A stretch of DNA of 64,000 bases from Phoenix dactylifera. Taxonomy: Eukaryota; Streptophyta; Magnoliopsida; Arecales; Arecaceae. The position numbers and the translations under genes were made by a program. The DNA lies in contig NC_052400.1 in the NCBI RefSeq assembly GCF_009389715.1, positions 22,661,674-22,725,673 on the forward strand. The letters run 5' to 3'. Below the pieces are notes generated by a model, which was not told the origin of the DNA, ran no database searches, and was given only the letters and a program-made list of their open reading frames with translations. Of this stretch, positions 9,621 to 21,300 are shown piece after piece; position 1 is the stretch's first letter, and every line of letters begins with the position of its first letter.

Positions 9621-10967
9621 GCTCTGATTTCGTCTTCCGTGCGTCGTGCGGTGCGATTAATTAGCATGGACAATTGAGGGCGGGGAGGTTGGACTTTTGA
9701 GGAGAAGATGGGTGAATTGGATCGGCGGAAACGGGGGGCAGCGGCAGCTGGATCTGCGTGCATTAATTGCCGATCCTGATCCTGCCTCGCTGGCCTGAGT
9801 TGCGACCATCGTGAGGTGAGGCAGGAAGAGCATGCCGGGTCCCAGTCACATCCTTCTCGCGGATCACCATCGATGCACGGGTGCGCGCGATAGCGGAGCA
9901 GAGATCTGTCTTATTTGCATTGCCCCCTTGATATTCTTCCCCATAGATCTGTCCGTTGAAAAATATCCCAGTTTCTCTAATTAATTTTCTTTGATTGAGT
10001 AAATCTTTTTTACTAATTATATTGGAAGTTTTCTCTGTCTTCATGTTCTAAGGTCAAACCTATTTTGCTTTGATTTTGCACACTTGAAGACAAAGAACCT
10101 TAGAACCCCACTATTTATCCTCATGAAAATTTCTTTCTAATTTCTTGGATTGGTTCGCTACATTAGTACTGAAGAGTATACTTGAGTGATGCGATGAGGT
10201 AATTATAAGGAGATCAGGAAATGATCTCTCTACGTAAATTCCTGCTACCATTGGGACAGAAGAGTTTTCCCTTGGCAACAGCAAATTCTCTCAATCTCTT
10301 GGTTAACATGCATGATCTATTGTCACATCTAGACACAGTATGTCACCATGGCTCATGGTGCATTGGTGGTTTAGCCGCTGGTTTATTACGCTTGGGGCCT
10401 ATTTGGAGAATTCGACAAAATTGGGCTGAATTTCATCCGGCCTGTTAACCTACTCAGTCCACTTTCTTCTGAAGACTTATTCTAGTTTTGGACTGAATTT
10501 TATCTATGGGCTTGTCAGACTGCACGATTAAAAAAAATAAAAAATCTAAAGAGTTTTTTTTTTCTCCCTCTCACAGGATTTGGGCTGCAGAATAATTGGG
10601 TTGATTTGAACCTTTCTTAAATAGATTGCATTATCCATGATTTTATGGAAAATCCAGTCCAATCATGCTGAATTTTCCACTGGGTCTCAAGAGGATAAAG
10701 AAAATGGACTTTGTTTTGTAAGGGTGGACCATATACATAAGGACAATGTTTTGCGAAGCTAAGAATCTCAAGAATACCGAGGTAGGGTAATCGTTGGAAT
10801 ATTGACAAAGGCGTGTGAACTTTTCTGATCTGCCAGCGGAGGGAGAGCTCACAAGTTTCATTTCCCTTTTGATCTCAGTTCTGGCTTAGCTCTCTAATTA
10901 TATGTTGAGGATATGATCGATCATTAATGGCGGCTGCCACACTTTTTTTGAGCAGTTTATTGGGACT
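9621..10967. other. no gene recognised; upstream of the kinase gene
   Basis: Mixed sequence between the kinase promoter and the nucleoporin fragment. Short open frames match nothing I recognise. Confidence 0.45.
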
Positions 10968-12065
<1,098 letters not shown>

Positions 12066-12215
12066 AATGTAAACTATCAATATTTATAAGAGTGATCCTT
12101 ATTTTCTCCCCATTTTATCCTTTCCGCTTCCACTTCAAAGTCCCTGTCACTTATTCTCCTCCTCCTCTTTGGCTTCCCTAATAAGTTTGCTATTTTAGCA
12201 TTCGCTATCTCATAT

Positions 12216-13420
12216 TGTTGCTGGAAATTGGACCCGGGGGCTGCCGCGAAGCCAGGGGAGGAGGAGCTCCGCTGCCGGAAGGGCGGACGGCGGTGCGCCG
12301 GCCGGCTGCGTCCTCCTGTGGAGTGAGTGAGCGAAGAAGGGAGTGCGTCCTGTCCTGTCCTGTCCTGCAAAAAAGCCGGTGGCCGGGCTTTCCGGCGCCG
12401 GCCCTCCGATGCTTAAGTCAGAGGGGGCGAGTATGTGGAGAGAGCAAGCAAGAGAGCGAAGAAGAGAGATATGTGGAGAAGATAAAGAGAATATTGTGCT
12501 CAATTGTGTCTGTGCTGTTTATTTTTTGTCCCGGTCCGAGTCCGGGTCCGGTCCCCCCCCTTTCTTTCCCCCAGGTTCCCTTTTATAGAGGGATATTGTG
12601 TTACCTGGGAGGTGACAGGAGAATTTGTCCTCTTTTGTAATAATTGGGCATCATTTGGCCCATTAATGGCGTAGTGGAGAATAAGGCCGAATCAGACCGG
12701 AACTAAGGAGTTGTCACGGTCGATCAGACCTGTTGGAGTGGTTGAACCGTCGGCCGTGGTGGGCCTGGGGTCCGTGGATGGTAAGTGCATTTATTACCGA
12801 GTGAACCAGCGGTCAGGGAGAGCCATACGCTTTGATGGTTCAGTGATCCGGAGATCGCCTTGAGCCGTGTTCATTAAATGACTGAGTGCATCGGAGACTT
12901 GAGGGGGTCTCATGCATTAATGGCAAGTCGTGCCGAATACCTGCGGAGATCTTATGCCTTGATAACTTGGAGATAGCGGCAGGTTGTAGTGGAGTTGTCA
13001 GGTCCCTTAGAGGGTTGGGCGGGAGTTGAACATTTGGTCAAGGCAATCGGCTCGGCAGGGGTGCCGAGCCGAGCTGGTCGCCCAATGGGGCGCCCTGTGG
13101 CGGGGTCACTCCTAGTACTTCTGGTCGGCGTCCTTCGGGCGAGCACCTTCTAGCCGAGCGCCTCTATTTGGCGCTTTTTGTCTCTGGTCAGCACTTTCTA
13201 GTCGAGCGCTTCTCTGGTCGGCGTCCTCCGGTCGGCTCTTTCTAGCCGAGCACCTCTACTTGGTTATTTTGGTTGGGCGCCTCTTCTTGGCGCTCTCTCC
13301 GGTCGGCGCCCTTCAGTCGAGCGCCTTCCTGGTCGGCACTCTTTGACCGAGCATCTTTCTGGTCGGCGCTCTTTGGCCGAGCGCCTCCGCGGCGGTATGA
13401 CTTGGGGTTTTTTTCCAACA
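12216..13420 (-). repeat. Tat element 3' LTR
   Basis: 1205 bp. Begins TGTTGCTGG and ends TTCCAACA on the plus strand. It carries a third copy of a TCCTG unit near 12350-12365 where the other LTR has two. Open frames inside it are not genes. Confidence 0.95.
12579..12588 (-). promoter_or_regulatory. TATA box in the 3' LTR
   Basis: CTATAAAAGG on the minus strand, the counterpart of the 5' LTR promoter. In this position it would drive transcription leftward into the flanking nucleoporin fragment. Confidence 0.55.
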
Positions 13421-13437
13421 CTACCCCCCGACTTCCG
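13421..13437 (-). other. Tat element polypurine tract
   Basis: The minus strand reads GGAAGTCGGGGGGTAG directly before the TG of the 3' LTR. The G-run plus TAG layout resembles that of the TRIM at 3.0 kb. Confidence 0.75.
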
Positions 13438-13928
13438 AGTTTCAGTTGGCTACCAGCTGGAGCGCGGGAAGTAGCTTTAGTTGGGTCATTACGGATTCCG
13501 AAAATTTTAATTTATTGCGCATTTTGAATTATCGGACGCCCCGAGGTGCCTCTAATAGGCGGCGTCTCTTCTTTCCCGAAAAGCCTCATTATTGGGACAC
13601 CTTTTGCGAAGCGTCCTCACGTCGTGGGCTCATAATGGGGCCGCACGATCCGATGGGGCGCTTCGGCGTTCGAAGCGCTAGCCCTAATTAAATGCGTCGT
13701 TCTGTCTTTTGGACCGACACGTGTGGTTATCTCAACGGGGTGCGGCTTTTCTTTTTGCCGATCGGGGCCGTTGGGGAGGTTTATATAAACTCTCCCCTAG
13801 CCCTCCGTCCCCTTCCTATTGCCTTCTGTTTCCAGCTTTTCTTCTTCCAGTCTTCCTCAGACCGAAGTTCCTTTTCTCCGGCATCTTCCTCAGGTCCCCC
13901 TTCTTTTTGGATTTCTTTTTCTCATGCA

Positions 13929-14525
13929 ATGGGTTCTCTTCCCAGTGAGGTCGAGTCCACCATGAGCGTCCTGGAGGTCGAAATGACCGAAGAGTGGTTT
14001 TTCCCTCTTCACGGGTTCCGTTTGGAGCCCGCCAGGCGAAGGGATCGGGTAACCGATCCTCCGGTAGGCCGGATCGGAGTGCATCTAGAGTCGCTCTGGG
14101 CCGGCCTTCGATTTCCTCTTCACGGCTTCGTGAATGAGTTGCTAACAGTTTGCCAGTTGGTTCCGGCGCAACTCACTCCGAATGCCTGGAGGACAGTGGT
14201 CGGTTTCCTGTCACTGTGCTTACTGCACGGGATTCCGACTTCTGTCAACGTTTTCCGGCGACTTTTTATCTTTAAGTCGAATCCGGGAGACGGAGAGTGG
14301 CTTTATATCGCCCTTCGGGCTGGTCGGCCACTCTTTCATGGTGCCCCCTCGTCCATTCATGACTGGAAGAAGAAATTCTTCTTCCTTGGTTCTGAACGGT
14401 CCTGGGGGTTTGACCCCAGGTGGGGGCCGGCCCAGCTTAAGTCTATCAACAGGCCCCCCAGCTTTCTCCACGTGAGCAGGGGATCATCGACACCATCCGC
14501 GGCCTCGGGGATGGCATTTTGCTGA
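13929..14525 (+). CDS. antisense additional ORF of the Tat element, gypsy-type transposon domain
   Basis: This ORF runs opposite to gag-pol, between the 3' LTR and pol, as known for Tat elements such as Grande and RIRE2. The segment with RFPLHGFVNELL and QLTPNAWRTVVGFLSLC matches the plant domain called putative gypsy type transposon. I chose the ATG at 13929 (MGSLPSEVEST) over upstream in-frame codons because the conserved part begins soon after it. After about 14465 the similarity (QGIIDTIRGLGDGILLNGLI) continues in another frame up to a possible donor at 14602, so this copy carries a frameshift or uses splicing. The role of these ORFs in the element's life cycle is unknown. Confidence 0.65.
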   Translation: MGSLPSEVESTMSVLEVEMTEEWFFPLHGFRLEPARRRDRVTDPPVGRIGVHLESLWAGLRFPLHGFVNELLTVCQLVPAQLTPNAWRTVVGFLSLCLLHGIPTSVNVFRRLFIFKSNPGDGEWLYIALRAGRPLFHGAPSSIHDWKKKFFFLGSERSWGFDPRWGPAQLKSINRPPSFLHVSRGSSTPSAASGMAFC

Positions 14526-14667
14526 ACGGCCTCATATGTGAGGACGCTGTAGTGAACGTGGGCCTGAGCTCGGCGCGTCCCCATGATAAGAGTAATTACA
14601 AGGTGTCTATTTATTTCCTTACTGTTCTAATGTTCTAATCCTGTTCGCCTTTGCAGATATCGCAAAG

Positions 14668-16155
14668 ATGGTGACTAAAAGCGAAGTCCTCTACGCTCGC
14701 TTCCAGAAGAGGGCAGCCGAGCTCTCAGGCGAGCCCACCGAGCCGAGAAAGAAGCAGAAGGTCTCGGCGACCCCAGTGGCCGAGGCGGGCCCTTCTCGCC
14801 TCGCGCATTCCGAGGAGGGCCCTTCCCGCCCCGCGCACCTCGATGCTGGTCAGAGGGAGGGCGCGGATTCCAGGGGCTCGGGCTCCCGGGGAGCTTCGGT
14901 GGTGCTCCCATGCCCGATGCCTTTGGCGCAAGTTTCTGGTCGGCAGGATGCTTCAGTTGCCGACCAGGGGAGAAGTCCTGTGGGTCCCGCGCTTGCGCGC
15001 CCCGCTCCAGTCGTGCGGCAGTCAGATCGGCCGCTTGTCCGACCCCCGCCCCCTAGCTCCGAGCCGGGGAGCAGTCAGGGAGCCTCGGGGTCGGCTCCGC
15101 CTAGGCCAGCCGAAGCTGGCCTTCCGGGCCCATCAGGCTCGGGGGAGCGAGTGCCTCTTGCACTCACTTGGTCGGTATTCGAGGGCGATTCAGCCCTCGA
15201 AAACCTTCGAGTGGCGCGCGAAGTATTTCGGGTCGCGCTGCTCCCGGCCGACCGGGCCACGATACAGTCCATGAGCTACAATGCCTTCATGGACGCTACC
15301 CGCTGCAACGCCGTCCGGGTAAGTAAAAATTTTCATCGGTGTAAAAAATTTTACTCGCAGCGCCTTATGTTTTTCTTTTCGTCTCTTTTACAGCACTTGC
15401 ACGAGACGGAAATGCTGATGCACATAGTCCAAGACTACCGGGAGCGGGCCCGGAGGTGCCAGCGTGGTTACGAGGAGGCCCAGGCGAGGTACCTGGCTGC
15501 CGAGGCGAGGTACCAGGCCTCCGAGGCCGAACGTCAGGTGCTCCAAGAAAGAATTGGAGCATCCGAGGAAAGAATTCAAGCTCTGACCGCCGAGCTCGAT
15601 GAAGAGAAGGGCGCGCACACACTAACAAGGTCCGAAGTGCGCGCCGCCGAGGCTCGTTTGGCCGCAGCCGAGCTGGCGTCAGCCTCCCGCGAGCAGGAGG
15701 TGGGGAATGCCCGCCTCCGACACTTAGAGCTCGAGCGGGAAATAAAAACCCTTGAGCGGAAGGCCGCATACCACGAGGCTCGGGAGCTCGAGGCTCGGGA
15801 GCAAGCCCAGAACGCGGTGAGGCTCTTCCGCGAGTCGGAGGAGTTTCACGACCTCCTCGCAGAGGAGGGCGTGAATGGGCTGATCCAGGGCTTCCGAAAT
15901 TTCCGCAACCAACTGCGGCGGCTCCTCCCGGATTTTGACGTAAACCTGCTTCAACCGGGAGCAGGGGTCGAGAGGCCGGAGGCGGAGGCAGAAACTCCGG
16001 GGGCCGACCAGGGAAGTCTGGCCGAGGCGACCGAAGCCGCCCTCGAAGCCGCCCCCGAGGCTACTCCCATTGCTGCCGAGGCTACTGAAGCCCCGACTGC
16101 TGAGCCTACCGCTCCCGATACTGCCGAAGCCGAAGTAGTCGAGCTCGAGCCTTGA
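14668..16155 (+). CDS. antisense additional ORF of the Tat element, second exon(s), coiled-coil protein
   Basis: 495 codons as one open frame. A likely acceptor (TTTGCAG, exon from 14657) precedes the ATG, so this is probably a continuation of the preceding ORF. A GTAAGT donor at 15319 and a CAG acceptor at 15391-15393 mark a 75 nt intron that happens to be in frame; removing it joins NAVR to HLHETEML. The N-terminal third is rich in Pro, Ser and Ala. The segment at about 15400-15840 is a long Glu/Ala/Arg heptad-like coiled coil. EEFHDLLAEEGVNGLIQGF follows, and the tail is acidic. The function is not known. Confidence 0.65.
   Translation: MVTKSEVLYARFQKRAAELSGEPTEPRKKQKVSATPVAEAGPSRLAHSEEGPSRPAHLDAGQREGADSRGSGSRGASVVLPCPMPLAQVSGRQDASVADQGRSPVGPALARPAPVVRQSDRPLVRPPPPSSEPGSSQGASGSAPPRPAEAGLPGPSGSGERVPLALTWSVFEGDSALENLRVAREVFRVALLPADRATIQSMSYNAFMDATRCNAVRVSKNFHRCKKFYSQRLMFFFSSLLQHLHETEMLMHIVQDYRERARRCQRGYEEAQARYLAAEARYQASEAERQVLQERIGASEERIQALTAELDEEKGAHTLTRSEVRAAEARLAAAELASASREQEVGNARLRHLELEREIKTLERKAAYHEARELEAREQAQNAVRLFRESEEFHDLLAEEGVNGLIQGFRNFRNQLRRLLPDFDVNLLQPGAGVERPEAEAETPGADQGSLAEATEAALEAAPEATPIAAEATEAPTAEPTAPDTAEAEVVELEP
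15319..15393 (+). other. 75 nt in-frame intron in the antisense ORF
   Basis: GTAAGT donor, U-rich 3' half (TTTTTCTTTTC) and TTTTACAG acceptor. The surrounding reading frame is GC-rich, while this stretch is strikingly AT-rich, as expected for a plant intron. Confidence 0.65.
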
Positions 16156-16650
16156 TGTAATTTTTGTTATTTTGTTTAGTCGGGATGGCCCCCCATACTT
16201 GTAAGGGCTAAACCCGAATCTTTGTACTTAGCCTACGGGCTTTTTGAAATGAATATATATTTTTTTTTTTGGAAACTCATCTGTTGTAGTCCAAGTTTCT
16301 TTGCTCGGGTCCATTTTAGGTTCCGAGGATATGGGCTCTAGGGCCTCAGCTTTGCCCACCACAGGGTTTGGTTTTAGGTTTGGCTAGCCGAGCTCCATTG
16401 CTCGGTCCTTCGACCAGTGGTATAGCGACGCTTATGCTTATACTAAGGGGATTTGGGCTCGGAGAATTTTTCCGAGCCTAGTCCAGAATTCGGCCAAGCC
16501 CTGGGGCGGTCGCTAGGACTTAGATTTTTTAGCGTAGTGAACTTCGAATCCGAGCCTCGGGTTGCCGGGGCGGACCGGATTCTTTTCCAACGAATGGGTC
16601 GAATGCTCGTCAGCTCGTGACGGGGATTCAACAGACTAGGTTTATACCAA
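16156..16650. other. Tat element spacer between antisense ORF and tandem arrays
   Basis: Non-coding element sequence. TTTTGAAATGAATATATATT at about 16228-16265 could hold the poly(A) site of the antisense ORF transcript. Confidence 0.4.
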
Positions 16651-17330
16651 GTTTGTTGGTATCGTGAGTGCTTTCACGCCGAGGCGACTAAAAACATTCT
16701 GCTCGGAGTCCACTCTTTGGGGACGTCGGCAGAGATCCAAAACAGATAGGATAATGTAGAAACATTAAATAAACGGGTACCTTGTACCGTGTGCGTCCTT
16801 GCGCCGAGGCGACTGAAGACGCTCCTCTGTTCGGGGTCCGTTCTTTGAGGACGTCGGCAGAGATCCAAGAATAGATAAGATAATGTAAAAAATACTAAAT
16901 AAATGGGTACCTTGTACCGTGTGCGTCCTTGCGCCGAGGCGACTGAAGACGCTCCTCTGCTCGGGGTCCGTTCTTTGAGGACGTCGGCAGAGATCCAAGA
17001 ACAGATAAGATAATGTAAAAAACACTAAATAAATGGGTACCTTGTACCGTGTGCGTCCTTGCGCCGAGGCGACTGAAGACGCTCCTCTGCTCGGGGTCCG
17101 TTCTTTGAGGACGTCGGCAGAGATCCAAGAACAGATAAGATAATGTAAAAAATACTAAATAAATGGGTACCTTGTACCGTGTGCGTCCTTGCGCCGAGGC
17201 GACTGAAGACGCTCCTCTGCTCGGGGTCCATTCGTGTGAAGACGCTCCTCTTGTACCGTGTGCGTCCTTGCGCCGAGGCGACTGAAGACGCTCCTCTGCT
17301 CGGGGTCCGTTCTTTGAGGACGTCGGCAGA
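16651..17330. repeat. 130 bp tandem array in the Tat element 3' UTR
   Basis: The motif CTTGTACCGTGTGCGTCC recurs at 16781, 16911, 17041 and 17171, exactly 130 bp apart, with a truncated first unit and a shortened last unit near 17251. The middle units are almost identical. Tandem arrays in this interval are a known feature of Tat/Ogre elements and have been proposed as seeds of satellite DNA. Apparent ORFs here are artefacts of a period close to a multiple of three. Confidence 0.93.
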
Positions 17331-17334
17331 GAAA

Positions 17335-18240
17335 TCCGGCGATGGAGAACGAGCCGAGCTCGTTGGTTGAAGTCGGTGGAGAACGAGCCGAGCTCGTCTT
17401 GGTCAGTGAAGACCGCATCCCAACGTATCGGGGCATCCCGAAGAATCGGGGCATCTTGACGTCTCGAGGCATCCCGGCCGAGGTCGGGGTAGGAGGATGA
17501 GCCGAGCTCGTTGGCTGATGGAGCACGAGCCGAGCTCGTCGGTGGAAGTCGATGGAGAACGAGCCGAGCTCGTCTGGTCAGTGAGGACCGCAACTCATAT
17601 CTCGACATCTCGAGCTTCCCTATAACCGGGGCATCCCGACGTCTCGGGGCATCCTGACCGTGGTCAGGGTAGGAGAACGAGCCGAGCTCGTTGGCCGATG
17701 GAGCACGAGCCGAGCTCGTCGGTGGAAGTCGATGGAGAACGAGCCGAGCTCGTCTGGTCAGTGAGGACCGCAACTCATATCTCGACGTCTCGAGCATCCC
17801 TATAGCCGGGGCATCCCGACGTCTCGGGGCATCCCGACGGATTGGGGCATCCCGACGTCTCGGGGCATCCTGACCGTGGTCAGGATAGGAGAACGAGCCG
17901 AGCTCGTTGGCCGATGGAGAACTAGCCGAGCTCGCCGGTGGAAGTCGATAGAGAACGAGCCGAGCTCGTCTGGTCACTTAAGACCGCATCTCGACGTCTC
18001 GAGCCATCCCGACGGATCGGGGCATCCCGTTGTGGCAGGGCATTCCAATATATTGGGGGCATCCTGACGTCTCAGGGCATCCCGACGTCTCGGGGCATCC
18101 TGACCGTGGTCAGGGTAGGAGAACGAGCCGAGCTCGTTGGTCGATGGAGAACGCGTCACGAACTCACGAACATCTTCAGGGAGTCCTCGTAAGTACTCTA
18201 TCATCCCGAGATATTGGGGCATCCCAACCGTGGTCAGGGG
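17335..18240. repeat. complex array of near-palindromic GAGCCGAGCTCGT and GGGGCATCCCGACGTCTC units
   Basis: At least twelve copies of a GAGCCGAGCTCG core (perfect 8 bp palindrome CGAGCTCG inside) alternate with runs of an 18 bp GGGGCATCCCGACGTCTC unit that contains the palindrome GACGTC. They are organised in higher-order blocks of about 180-215 bp. The array lies between the 130 bp array and the end of pol. Confidence 0.9.
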
Positions 18241-18379
18241 AGGAGGAATAAACCTGGGATCATGAGATAACCAGGAAAATTGGTGAGCTTGAAATGAGTA
18301 TGCAGACCATAAGTTTATTATGAAATGAAATTCATAGAATGAAATTCAATAGTTGAATAATGAGGGACCCCTTGGGATT

Positions 18380-21300
18380 CTACTGGTGGTACACGCGGAG
18401 ATTTTCAGTGCTCCAGCTCCGCGGAATGGGAGTCCCATCTAGAGACTCTAATTTATAAGTTCCGGGTCGGCGGATGCGCGTGACTCGGTATGGTCCTTCC
18501 CAGTTCGGGGCCAGCTTCCCTTGCTCAGTTGGTCGGGAGGCTTCAGCTCTTCTGAGGACAAGGTCCCCTGGTCTGAAAGATTTGACTTTGACCCTGGCGT
18601 TGTAGTATTGAGCTGTCCTTTGCTGGTACCTCGCCATACGAACTCGGGCGGCTTCCCTTATTTCCTCGACTAGGTCAAGGTTGCTTCTGAGCTGCAAAGA
18701 GTTGGAGCTGGCGTCGTGATGCTCGACTCTTGGAGAAGGAATCCCAATTTCCAGTGGGATGACGGCCTCCGTCCCGTATGTCAGGTTGAAGGGAGTCTCG
18801 CCGGTGGGGACGCGGAACGTAGTCCGGTAAGCCCACAGGACATTGTATAGGTCTTCGACCCATTGTCCTTTGGATTTGTCGAGCCTGGCTTTGAGACCCT
18901 GCAAAATAGTACGGTTTGTTACCTCGGTTTCTCCGTTCGTCTGAGGGTGTGCGACCGAGGTGAAGCGGTGGTCAATGCCAAGCTCGGAGCAGAATTCTCT
19001 GAAGTGAATGTTGTCAAATTGGCGACCGTTGTCAGAGATGAGGATACGGGGGAGCCCGAATCTGCAGATTATGGACTTCCAAACAAAATTCCGCATCTTC
19101 CGCTCGGTGATCTGGGCGAGGGGCTCAGCTTCCATCCACTTTGTGAAATAGTCGATGGAGACGACCAGGAACTTTCTTTGCCCAGTGGCCAGCGGGAATG
19201 GCCCTAGGATGTCAATTCCCCACTGGGCAAAAGGCCAAGGGGAGCTGATCGAAGTCAAGGGAGCCGAGGGCCGGCGTTGAACATTGGCGTTCCTCTGGCA
19301 CCGGTCACATCTTTGGACGAAGTCCACAGCATCCTTCTGGAGTGTCGGCCAATAGTATCCTTGGCGCAAAATTTTGTGGGCCAATGCTCGCCCTCCCAGA
19401 TGATTTCCACAAATTCCTTCATGGACTTCGCGCATGGCGTAATCAGCCTCCGTTGGGCGGAGGCATCTGAGGAGGGGAGATGTGAAAGATCTCTGATAGA
19501 GCCTTCTCTCATATAATATGTACCGGGTGGCGGAGCGCTTGATTCGGCGAGCCTCTCTTTCACCAGTGGGGAGGACTCCATCTTGCAGATAGCTGATGAG
19601 TTCGTCCATCCAGCTCGGCTCGAGCTCAGTGCAGAGGGTCTGCTCGGGCCCGTCTGTACTGGGCTTTTGGAGATACTCCAGTACTGCCTCCTTGGGAAGC
19701 TCGCTTATGCGAAAGGACGCCAGCTTTGACAGCTGGTCGGCCCTGAGATTCTCCGACCTGGCAACATGTTGGATGTGAAACGAGTCCAGGGTCAAGGCGA
19801 GATCCCGTACCTTCTGAAGATACTTTTGCATGGTCGGGTCTCTAGCTTCGAAGTCGCCCACGATTTGGTTGACGATGAGCTGAGAGTCACTGAAGGCCTT
19901 CAAGTCCTTCACTCCTAGCTCTTTGGCTAGCTTGAGCCCGGCGACGAGCGCTTCGTACTCCGCCATGTTATTGGAAGCAGGAAACTCGAGGCGCAAGGCT
20001 TGCTCGGCGACCGCCCCCTCCGGGCTGGTGAGGATGAGCCCTGCTCCGCTACCCCCCGAGTTTGAAGAGCCATCGACATGCAGAGTCCATGTCAAACTCG
20101 GGGTCGGCTCCGTTGGTGGCTCAGGCTCGGGCTCGGCCTCGTCCGGTATGGTGCACTCGACTATGAAGTCTGCGAGCGCTTGTGCTTTGATCGCCGGTCT
20201 GGGTCGATACTCGAGGTCGAATTCCCCGAGCTCGATGGCCCATTTAGTGATCCGGCCCGCACGGTCTGATTTCTGCAAGATCTGCTTGACCGGCTGGTCG
20301 GTCAGTATGGCCACTGTGTGGGCTTGGAAGTAGGGTCGGAGCCTTCGAGCTGAGATGACCAGAGCATAGGCAGTCTTCTCCAGCTTGGAGTATCGGGTCT
20401 CGGCGTCCCTCAAGACCCGGCTGGTGTAATATACTGGCTTTTGGAGTTTACCCTCCTCTCGGACCAGGACCGAGCTTACTGTTACAGGGGAGACAGCTAG
20501 ATATAGATAGAGAAGCTCTCCCTATTGAGGCTTCGTGAGCAGGGGAGGGGAAGCCAGTAGATGCTTGAGCTCCTCAAAAGATTGCTGGCACTCGTCCGAC
20601 CACAAAAAGTTCTTCGGCTTCTTGAGGGCTGCAAAGAATGGAAGGCAGCGCTCGGCCGAGCGGGAGATGAATCTCCCGAGGGCTGCCACTCGGCCCGTGA
20701 GCCGTTGTACCTCCTTGACCGTCCTGGGAGGCGTCATCTTTTGGAGGGCTCGGATTTTTTCGGGGTTGGCCTCGATTCCCCGTTGTGTAATAATGAAGCC
20801 GAGGAATTTGCCGGAGGTGACTCCGAATGCACATTTGGCTGGATTGAGCTTCATCTGGTACTTTCGGAGTGTGGAGAGGGCTTCAATGAGGTCGGCTATA
20901 TGATCTTGTGCCACCTTGCTTTTCACCAGCATATCATCAACATAGACCTCCATGTTCCGGCCTATCTGGTTTTTGAAGATCCGGCTGACCAGCCTTTGAT
21001 AAGTTGCCCCGGCATTTTTTAAACCGAACGGCATCACTTTGTAGCAGTAGGTTCCTCCGTCGGTGATGAAGGCTGTCTTTTCCTCATCTTCTGGCGCCAT
21101 GCGGATCTGGTTATATCCGGAAAAGGCGTCCATAAATGCCAGCAGCTCGTAACCTGAGGTGGAGTCCACGAGTTGGTCGATGCTGGGGAGTGGGAAGCTG
21201 TCCTTTGGGCAGGCTTTATTCAGGTCGGTGTAGTCCACGCACATACGCCACTTTCCGCTGGCTTTCTTGACGAGGACCACATTGGCGAGCCACTCCGGGT

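Noticed and set aside
16895..17977. 360-codon minus-strand frame in the Tat element
   Set aside because: It is only the translation of the 130 bp array and the palindrome array and contains no domain.
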